Assembly: GCA_002477955.1 (NCBI GenBank)
Contig: DLLE01000011.1
Location: forward strand, 4,042 to 22,768
Length of the DNA: 18,727 nucleotides
Direction: 5' to 3'
From: Treponema sp. UBA7570
GTDB lineage: Bacteria; Spirochaetota; Spirochaetia; Treponematales; Treponemataceae
How positions within the stretch are numbered: position 1 is the first letter of the stretch; each line of letters opens with the position of its first letter. The translations under genes and the position numbers were made by a program. Below, piece after piece: positions 13,496 through 18,727 of the stretch. Under the pieces are notes generated by a model. That model was not told the origin of the DNA, did no database searches, and saw only the letters and a list, made by a program, of their open reading frames with translations.

Positions 13496-13539
13496 TTTTT
13501 TTTATATTTTTTTTGACACTTTTATAAGATTTGTCATTT

Positions 13540-13548
13540 TGATATACT
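13540..13548 (+). promoter_or_regulatory. Extended -10 promoter of the thioesterase gene
   Basis: TGATATACT is an extended -10 (TGn plus TATACT). A perfect TTGACA at 13513-13518 is 24 bp away, too far for a normal spacer. The predicted start is near 13555, giving a 27-nt leader. Confidence 0.45.
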
Positions 13549-13581
13549 TGATTGCAGTTTTACAAAAGTGGAGATAGAAAA

Positions 13582-14364
13582 ATGGCAGATTTAATTCCTC
13601 AGAAAACAGAAAGCAGGCAGTATTTTAACGATGATTTGTCTTTTAACTGGGAAACAATGGTGTTTTTTAGCCAGTGCAATATAAATAAAAATTTAAGCCT
13701 TAACGAACTTTTAAAACTTACTTCAGATATTGCAGTTGAAGATTTTGCAAGACGCGGAATGAGCCGCGAAACTCTGGCAAAAAACGGAATTGCCATTCTT
13801 GTTTCGAGAGATTCATTTAGGATTCATAAATTTCCGAAAGAAAACCAGCGGATTGTTGTGCGCACTTGGGAAGAAAAAAGCGAAGCTTTGCAGTTTGTGC
13901 GCGCTGTTGAGATTGAAACTCTGGACGGTGAAAAGCTTGTTAGCGGAATAACAGCATGGCTTTTGGTTGACTTGAATAATCGCCGTATTTTGCCTATTAA
14001 AAAGTTTGATGAAATGGGATTGCGTACGCCGACCCTGAGAAAAATGGAGCACGACTGTCTTCCTTATGGAAAAATCCAGATTCCTGAAGACGCGGTGCTT
14101 TTGGACGAACGTTTTATAAGATATACGGATTTGGATGCAAACGGACACACAAACAATTCGAGGTATGCGGCTTTTGCGGTTGATGCTTTGCCTGCTGAAT
14201 TTCAGGGAATTGAATTTAAAGATGTCAGAATAAACTTTGCTAAAGAGGCAATGCTTGGACAAAAAGTGCAGGTTTTTGGAAAAATTGACAGGGAAGCAAA
14301 GAAAATTATTCTGGTTGGAAAAACCGAAAGCGGTACTTCTTTTGAAGCCGAGCTTTTGTGGTAG
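13582..14364 (+). CDS. Acyl-ACP thioesterase
   Basis: This 260-residue protein starts at the ATG at 13582, preceded by GGAGAT. An upstream in-frame TTG at 13552 lies at the promoter and is rejected. The family (plant FatA/FatB-like, bacterial Acyl-ACP_TE) releases free fatty acids from acyl-ACP in the cytoplasm. It is a double hot-dog fold. The second hot-dog carries RYTDLDANGHTNNSRYAAF (180-198), matching the plant RxxDLDxNxHVNN motif, with D185, N187 and H189 as the expected catalytic or substrate residues. The first half contains RGMSRETLAKNGIAILVSR (58-76) and the conserved VRTWEE and W in GITAWLLVD. Chain-length preference cannot be read. It probably supplies fatty acids for lipid turnover or export. 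Confidence 0.92.
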   Translation: MADLIPQKTESRQYFNDDLSFNWETMVFFSQCNINKNLSLNELLKLTSDIAVEDFARRGMSRETLAKNGIAILVSRDSFRIHKFPKENQRIVVRTWEEKSEALQFVRAVEIETLDGEKLVSGITAWLLVDLNNRRILPIKKFDEMGLRTPTLRKMEHDCLPYGKIQIPEDAVLLDERFIRYTDLDANGHTNNSRYAAFAVDALPAEFQGIEFKDVRINFAKEAMLGQKVQVFGKIDREAKKIILVGKTESGTSFEAELLW

Positions 14365-14395
14365 TTTTTTGATTTACCTGTCTGTAAAAACGGAT

Positions 14396-14520
14396 GGACA
14401 AGGGGCTGGAGTACCGCCGAAGGCGTTCCAAAAAGGTTTTTCTTTTTGGAATGGAGCGCTGCGACGCGGAAGTACGGAAGACCCGGTGGGGCTTGGATAA
14501 GCCCCATGGCCCCAAAAAAA
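14396..14520 (+). repeat. Structured GC-rich dispersed repeat, copy 2
   Basis: It begins GGACAAGGGGCTGGAG (14396-14411) and ends TGGCCCC plus an A-run, as does copy 1 at 2909-3019. Predicted pairing: outer GGGGC/GCCCC (14402-14406 with 14509-14513); H1 CGCC-GAA-GGCG (14415-14425); H2 TTCCAAAAA with TTTTTGGAA (14426-14434 with 14443-14451); H3 TGGGGCTT-GGAT-AAGCCCCA (14487-14506). GACCCGG precedes H3 in both copies. The middle segment (14452-14479) is longer than in copy 1 and unrelated. It fills most of the gap between the thioesterase and the arsR-type gene, is GC-rich against its surroundings, and may also terminate transcription. Confidence 0.85.
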
Positions 14521-14535
14521 TTACTGATTCTAATT

Positions 14536-14931
14536 TTAAGGTGAATTTAGCATCCATGGAGCTTTTTCTTTTATGGATTCCATGTCTATGTTTTTTACGA
14601 GATTTAAAACTGTGTTTACCAAATTCATAATTTTGTCTAGCGCTTTGTAGATATAAATAAAATAGTAAACCTGAGTGCCTTTTTTGTGGCTGATTATCAT
14701 GCCTGCGTCTTTTAAAATTTTAAGATGGTGCGAAATTGCCGGGCGTGAAAGGTTGATTTTTGCAGTTATATCTTGAACGTCCATGCCGTCTGTGCCGGAT
14801 TCTGCGAGTATAAGGAGAATTTTTTGGCGTACAGGGTCGCTTAACGTTGTCAGGTAAGGAGTGCAGACTTCAAACTGGTCGCGGATAATGCTGATTTTTT
14901 GTTTAAATTCTGTTTCGTCGGTTTTCACCAA
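14536..14931 (-). CDS. ArsR-family winged-helix transcriptional repressor
   Basis: This 131-residue protein has a winged helix-turn-helix: LSDPVRQKILLILAESG (30-46), DVQDITAKINLSRPAISHHL (51-70, recognition helix SRPAISHHLKIL) and the wing MIISHKKGTQVYYFI. It has a C-terminal dimerisation helix. The classical ELCVC metal site on the DNA-binding helix is absent and the only cysteine is C23, so it is probably not a thiol-based arsenic or cadmium sensor of the usual kind. The start is a TTG at 14931 (AGAGG eight bases upstream), or a GTG one codon later. It is divergent from the MMPL/RND exporter gene. Matching inverted repeats at both promoters make it the likely repressor of that exporter and of itself. 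Confidence 0.9.
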   Translation of the reverse strand: MVKTDETEFKQKISIIRDQFEVCTPYLTTLSDPVRQKILLILAESGTDGMDVQDITAKINLSRPAISHHLKILKDAGMIISHKKGTQVYYFIYIYKALDKIMNLVNTVLNLVKNIDMESIKEKAPWMLNSP

Positions 14932-14948
14932 AATGTGTGCCTCTATTG

Positions 14949-14980
14949 GTTTATTTGTTTAATCGGTTAAGTTTATAAAC
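14949..14980. promoter_or_regulatory. Operator site 1, over the regulator promoter
   Basis: This 32-bp site reads GTTTAT, TT, GTTTAA, TCGG, TTAA, GT, then TTATAAAC. Its ends form GTTTAT/ATAAAC and TTTAA/TTAA inverted arms. It matches site 2 at 15304-15335 in 25 of 32 positions. It overlaps the regulator -10 region and lies 17 bp before its start codon, as expected for autorepression. Confidence 0.7.
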
Positions 14981-14998
14981 GCTTTGACGAATTGTCAA
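14970..14998 (-). promoter_or_regulatory. Regulator gene promoter
   Basis: On the minus strand, a perfect TTGACA (14998-14993) is followed by TATAAA after 15 bp or TAAACT after 17 bp (ending at 14970). The -10 region is inside operator site 1. Confidence 0.55.
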
Positions 14999-15272
14999 GT
15001 TTTTGAGTTTCCTTTTGATTGTAAAAAAGTGTTTTATGATTAGTTTTTATAAAGAGAGTCAAAAAAGTGGAAAGAAAACGAAAAAAAAAGAAAAAAAAGG
15101 AAAATTGTGATTTTTTTGGAACGCTGTTATTATAAAGTTTAGTTAATGTTGAAAAATTTTAAAGTTGATTTAGAGTTTATATTGAAGAGTTTCGTGGGCT
15201 TATTGAAGTTTTTATTGAAAAAATAATTTTTTTTTATTCAATGTTAAAAATAGTAAAAAAAAATATATTTTA

Positions 15273-15301
15273 TTGACGTTTGAAATTAAAGAGATTATAT
15301 T
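15273..15301 (+). promoter_or_regulatory. Exporter promoter
   Basis: TTGACG (15273-15278) and TATATT (15296-15301) have a 17-bp spacer. The predicted start near 15308 lies inside operator site 2, so a bound repressor would block the start site. The leader to the ATG is about 100 nt. Confidence 0.72.
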
Positions 15302-15303
15302 TT

Positions 15304-15335
15304 GTTTATGCGTTTAATTTCTTAAACTTATAAAC
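15304..15335. promoter_or_regulatory. Operator site 2, at the exporter start site
   Basis: This site reads GTTTAT, GC, GTTTAA, TTTC, TTAAAC, TT, ATAAAC. With three more matching bases on each side (15301-15338) it is a 17-bp inverted repeat with a 4-bp centre and only two mismatches. It shares its layout with site 1. Confidence 0.75.
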
Positions 15336-15409
15336 AAAACTTAGCATATTGGCATAATTAAAAGCTGTGCTGAATTTATTGTGTATTTAACAGAAGGAGG
15401 ATTTATTTA

Positions 15410-18400
15410 ATGAATCGTTTATTTAAGCATCCATGGCTTATTATTGTAACAACTTTTCTTGTTACAGGTCTGCTTGCATTCCAGCTTAAAGATATTAAGA
15501 TGGATAACTCGACCAGATTGTATTTTCCTCAAAAGCATGAATCTTATCAGCGTTTGATTGATTCGGAGGATCGGTTTGGAAGCACTGTTGTAATCGGAGT
15601 TTCTCTTGAAACAGATAAGGGAACAATTATTACTCCGGAGAATTTGCAGATTATTGACCATATTTCTACGGATGTGGAAAACCTTCCTTGGGTTGATAGA
15701 ATTGATTCTCTTACAAAAATTGACTTTATTGAGGATGTTGACGGTGCCCTTACTGCTGGAAACATTATCAGTGCAGAGCGCGATGAAAACGGATACCTTC
15801 CTCTTTTGACTCAGGCTCAGGTAAATGATCTTAAACAAAATCTTACTGATTGGGACGAAATGTATACACGTTCGATTATTTCGGACGACAACAAAGCGGC
15901 TCAAATGCAGATTACGCTTGTTACAAACAATCACCCTGGCGAAATCGCATATTTGAGTTCTTTGTCTGCTTCTCAGGTTGATGCCCTTGCAAATGCCGGA
16001 ATCAAGACTTTTGAGGAGTTTAAAAAGGCTCAGAAGACCGGAAAGCTTTCCTCTATTGAAGGTTTGTCTGAACAAGAGCTTGCTTCCCTTGCCGAAACTA
16101 TAAATGAGGCTGCAAAAACTCAAATATCTGAATCTGACCTTGAGGCCGAAACTCTCGCTAAAGTAAAAGAGATTGCCCTTAAATATACAAAAGGCACAAA
16201 TCTTAAAGTTATTTTCTTTGGCGATCCTGTTGTTTCTGAAAACTTTATGGATTACATGACTTCGGATTTGACGAACTTGATTCCGCTTGTTTCAATCGTT
16301 GTTCTTTTGACTTTGTTTGCAAGCCTTAAAACTTTGGACGGAACTCTTTTGCCGCTTGTTACTGTTTTGCTTGCGACTGCCTGTACTTGTGGTCTTATGG
16401 CTGTTTTTGGATTTACATTCACGATTGTTTCAAGTGTAATTCCTGTTGCTTTGATTGCCTGCGGTTCCGCGTACGGAATTCACGTCATGACGCATTATTA
16501 TATCGCTCTTGACGAAGCAAAAGCTAACGGCGTTGAAATTACAAAAGAAAGTCACAAAGATATTATTTTGAAAGGTGTTGCTAGTTGCAGCACTGCGGTT
16601 TTTCTTGCTGCAATTACAACTGTAATCGGATTTATTTCTTTGATTTTGAGTCCTATGGGGCCGCTTCACAGTTTCTCAATCTTTACCGCAGTTGGAATCG
16701 CGCTTTCATGGATTTTTGCGGAAACATTTATTCCAGCAGTTTTGATGATAAAGCCTGTAAAAAGAATTGGCCAGAAATCAAAATTGATAATGAAACTTTC
16801 AAAAAAAGCAAAAAAGCACATTATTAAGCGCGGAAATGAACGCAAAGACACTTTATATAACATCTTCCTTTTCTTCTGCGGTTCGCGCCCAAGAATGTTT
16901 GTGTTTATGATTTTCCTTGTTGTGGTTTCTGTTTTTGGTGTGCGCAAGGTAAAAATCGAGTCTTCAATGATTAACTATTTCCCGCCGGATTCTCAGTTGC
17001 GTCAGGATATTGATTATGTTGACGAAAGATTTGCTGGAACAAACTTGATTTTTATGCTGGTTGACGGTCCGAAAGTTACTGATGAAAACGGAAACTTCCT
17101 TGATGAGAACGGAATCCCGGTTATGAACAAAGATGGAAAATTCCTCGATGTGAACGGGAATATCATCAAAAAATCTGATGGACGTCATTTTGCGCTTGTT
17201 GAAGGTTCTATGAAAGATCCTGATATTCTTGAGGCGGTTGACGGTCTTCAGGAAAACATTCAGAGCAAATTTCCATATATCGGAAAAATAGTTTCGTTCC
17301 CGACCTTAATCAAGCGAATGAACCAGGTTCTTCACGCTCCAAGCGCGGAGGCTGTCGCTGTTTCTTCTGGCTCTTCAAGCGGAGAGGCCGGCTCAGACGA
17401 TTTCAATTCTGACTTTGACTTTGATTCCGGCTCGGATTTCGATTTTGATTCAGGTTCAGATTTTGGATTTGATACGAATTCCGATTTCGGCGGATTTGAC
17501 GCTGCTGATTCTTCTGATGAAGATGAAATGCTTCCAGACTATGTTGACCCGAACGTTGAATATGTAAAAAAACTCAACAGCACTCTTACAGTTGATGAAG
17601 GATTTAAGCTTTTGACTTCTGCTTATGCAGAGGCGGGCGGAAAAAACGCTTCTCTTGACGATGTTGTAAAAGTTCTTGAGAAAAAATTGAATTACAAAGG
17701 AACGGATTATTACGAAATTCCTTTTGATGAGGCAAAATACGGCTACAAGCAGCATGCGGCTCTAAAAAACATTGTTGGAAACTTCCTTTCGATGCTTTCT
17801 GACAAGGAAACTTTGGGACGCTGGGCAAATGATCCTCAGAACGAAAATGTCTTGAACCCGAACAGATTGCGTGTTCAGCTTGTCTCTCGTTCTAATTCAA
17901 GCAGCGACATTGAAAAAGTAATCCGCGAATGTAATTCTTATGCAAAAAACCACTTCCCGGAAGGCTACACAATTTCGTTTACTGGAAAGGGGGAACTTGA
18001 AACTGTAATGACAGAAATGGTTTTCTCAAGCCAGATTCAGAGCTTGATAATCTCGCTTTTGAGCGTTTTCGTTGTGATTGCAATCTCGTTCCGTTCGGTT
18101 TTGGCAGGGCTTTTGGGAGCCGTTCCTCTTTCTCTTACAATTTTGCTCAACTACTGGACGATGGGAACTTTGGGAATTAGCCTTGACCTTGTTACTTCAA
18201 TTATTGCTTCTGTTGCGGTCGGAATTGGAATTGACTACACGATTCACTTCCTTGAAACTTACAGAATGGAACGCGCAAAGACAACTGATGTTCATGCCGC
18301 TGCAAGACGCACATTTAAATCGAGCGGAAGCGGAATTTTGACGAATGCACTTGCCGTTGGTCTTGGATTCTTGGTTTTGTGCCTTTCAAGATTTATGGTT

Positions 18401-18580
18401 TTGCGCTATATTGGAATTTTGGTTGCAATCGTAATGTTTACAAGCTCAATGCTTGCAATGACAATTCTTCCGGGATTCTTGACAAACTTTGATCCGAAAT
18501 TCTCTCGCCCAAAAGTGGAGCCGACAGAGGATTTGGGTGCTGCCGAAGATTTGATTGAAGAATCTGAAGAAAAAAAATAA
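15410..18580 (+). CDS. MMPL/RND-superfamily exporter (HAE3-like), inner membrane
   Basis: This 1056-residue protein has the duplicated RND plan: one helix (8-25), a large outer loop, a five-helix bundle (about 289-447), then a second helix (493-511), loop and bundle (about 876-1022). GIGIDYTIHF (938-947) and its counterpart ACGSAYGIHVMTHYY (350-364) are the typical MMPL/HAE3 motifs. It likely uses the proton gradient to move a hydrophobic or lipid-like substrate. Loop 1 contains a helix-hairpin-helix-like segment (about 184-230: QVDALANAGIKTFEEF then IEGLSEQELASL). Loop 2 has short DENG/NKDG repeats (558-590) and an acidic Ser/Asp/Phe/Gly tract (about 652-706). AGAAGGAGG lies nine bases before the ATG. 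It is a single gene with no adjacent membrane-fusion or outer-membrane partner, and is probably repressed by the divergent ArsR-type protein. Confidence 0.93.
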   Translation: MNRLFKHPWLIIVTTFLVTGLLAFQLKDIKMDNSTRLYFPQKHESYQRLIDSEDRFGSTVVIGVSLETDKGTIITPENLQIIDHISTDVENLPWVDRIDSLTKIDFIEDVDGALTAGNIISAERDENGYLPLLTQAQVNDLKQNLTDWDEMYTRSIISDDNKAAQMQITLVTNNHPGEIAYLSSLSASQVDALANAGIKTFEEFKKAQKTGKLSSIEGLSEQELASLAETINEAAKTQISESDLEAETLAKVKEIALKYTKGTNLKVIFFGDPVVSENFMDYMTSDLTNLIPLVSIVVLLTLFASLKTLDGTLLPLVTVLLATACTCGLMAVFGFTFTIVSSVIPVALIACGSAYGIHVMTHYYIALDEAKANGVEITKESHKDIILKGVASCSTAVFLAAITTVIGFISLILSPMGPLHSFSIFTAVGIALSWIFAETFIPAVLMIKPVKRIGQKSKLIMKLSKKAKKHIIKRGNERKDTLYNIFLFFCGSRPRMFVFMIFLVVVSVFGVRKVKIESSMINYFPPDSQLRQDIDYVDERFAGTNLIFMLVDGPKVTDENGNFLDENGIPVMNKDGKFLDVNGNIIKKSDGRHFALVEGSMKDPDILEAVDGLQENIQSKFPYIGKIVSFPTLIKRMNQVLHAPSAEAVAVSSGSSSGEAGSDDFNSDFDFDSGSDFDFDSGSDFGFDTNSDFGGFDAADSSDEDEMLPDYVDPNVEYVKKLNSTLTVDEGFKLLTSAYAEAGGKNASLDDVVKVLEKKLNYKGTDYYEIPFDEAKYGYKQHAALKNIVGNFLSMLSDKETLGRWANDPQNENVLNPNRLRVQLVSRSNSSSDIEKVIRECNSYAKNHFPEGYTISFTGKGELETVMTEMVFSSQIQSLIISLLSVFVVIAISFRSVLAGLLGAVPLSLTILLNYWTMGTLGISLDLVTSIIASVAVGIGIDYTIHFLETYRMERAKTTDVHAAARRTFKSSGSGILTNALAVGLGFLVLCLSRFMVLRYIGILVAIVMFTSSMLAMTILPGFLTNFDPKFSRPKVEPTEDLGAAEDLIEESEEKK

Positions 18581-18617
18581 AAACTAATCTGCAAGAATGC
18601 AGTAAATGGGAGTGTAA

Positions 18618-18652
18618 GATAAAAACAGACGAAAATGGCGTCTGTTTTTATC
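18618..18652. terminator. Terminator after the exporter gene
   Basis: The 14-bp arms 18618-18631 and 18639-18652 are perfectly complementary around AAAATGG. ACAGACG/CGTCTGT forms the core, flanked by A- and T-runs, so it can work in both directions. It starts 37 bp after the exporter stop codon. Confidence 0.9.
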
Positions 18653-18657
18653 TTTAC

Positions 18658-18680
18658 AAGTTTGCGTTGCAAACTTTTTT
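18658..18680 (+). terminator. Second hairpin with T-run
   Basis: AAGTTTGC (18658-18665) and GCAAACTT (18669-18676) flank a GTT loop and are followed by more T. It lies five bases after the first terminator, giving a tandem stop. Confidence 0.7.
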
Positions 18681-18687
18681 ATAATCT

Positions 18688-18727
18688 GTTGTTTCTCACT
18701 TCGTTGCGAAACAACTTAAAAAGTCAA
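18688..18727 (+). repeat. 28-bp palindromic dispersed repeat, copy 2 (cut by window end)
   Basis: GTTGTTTC (18688-18695) and GAAACAAC (18708-18715) flank TCACTTCGTTGC and are followed by TTAAAAAGTCAA up to the last base. It matches the minus-strand copy beginning at 9449 with one substitution and one missing A. The element may continue past the window, as the other copy continues into an 18-bp hairpin. Confidence 0.85.

Larger units (their letters stand above)
14932..15409. other. 478-bp divergent intergenic region (regulator/exporter)
   Basis: It holds, from left to right, the regulator ribosome site, operator site 1, the regulator promoter, a purine-rich tract (about 15061-15104, mostly A and G), an AT-rich stretch with one tiny open frame (15146-15226), the exporter promoter, operator site 2 and a leader of about 100 nt. 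It is unusually long for this compact region. No RNA gene was recognised. Confidence 0.7.

Noticed and set aside
13552..13581. TTG start for the thioesterase
   Set aside because: It overlaps the predicted transcription start and has no ribosome site; the ATG at 13582 has GGAGAT upstream.
14237..14630. Several open frames crossing the second structured repeat on both strands
   Set aside because: They overlap the thioesterase, the repeat and the regulator gene in other frames, have no ribosome sites, and give arginine/proline-rich, non-protein-like sequence.
1..18727. CRISPR array, rRNA, tRNA or recognisable insertion sequence
   Set aside because: No regularly spaced repeats, no RNA gene signatures and no transposase or integrase frame were found on either strand.

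Overview
The window looks like a chromosomal segment of a Treponema-like spirochaete. The DNA is AT-rich. It carries a long (421-residue) PRPP synthetase, a zinc-ribbon type ribosomal protein L28, UvrB, a large MMPL/RND exporter, and several lipoproteins with the loose lipoboxes usual in spirochaetes. The genus is inferred from gene style, not from a database search.

Layout. (1) 50-2888, minus strand: FGGY sugar kinase, HAD phosphatase and metallo-beta-lactamase-fold hydrolase, probably one transcription unit with an extra internal promoter. (2) 2909-3019: first copy of a GC-rich structured repeat, in the kinase leader. (3) 3146-5470: the PRPP synthetase gene (minus) divergent from a PhnP-like hydrolase (plus), each with a good sigma-70 promoter. 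(4) 5650-8003: rpmB with its terminator, convergent with uvrB. (5) 8083-12378: a four-gene minus-strand cluster of exported proteins flanked by a 43-bp direct repeat (42/43 identical). It encodes a 759-residue exported protein, two paralogous small lipoproteins, and an outer-membrane barrel that I recognise as an omptin-family protease with all four catalytic residues. (6) 12450-14364, plus strand: a four-helix membrane protein, a small secreted protein and an acyl-ACP thioesterase. (7) 14396-14520: second copy of the structured repeat. (8) 14536-18580: an ArsR-type regulator divergent from a 1056-residue MMPL/RND exporter. Two matching 32-bp inverted-repeat sites lie one over each promoter, so this reads as a self-contained repressor/exporter circuit. 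(9) 18581-18727: stacked hairpins, ending in a palindromic repeat also found at 9422-9449.

The most notable points are as follows. First, the two structured repeat copies keep their stems while the paired bases change, including a compensatory swap. Second, the direct-repeat-bounded omptin cluster looks like an inserted or mobile cassette. Third, the ArsR operator pair is well defined. Fourth, three genes (uvrB, the phnP-like gene and the secreted protein at 13127) have their -10 box only 6 to 8 nt before the start codon and no Shine-Dalgarno sequence, which predicts leaderless mRNAs. Fifth, the exporter has a helix-hairpin-helix-like segment and an acidic low-complexity tract in its large extracytoplasmic loops.

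All calls come from reading the sequence by eye. No homology search, folding program or composition calculation was run.
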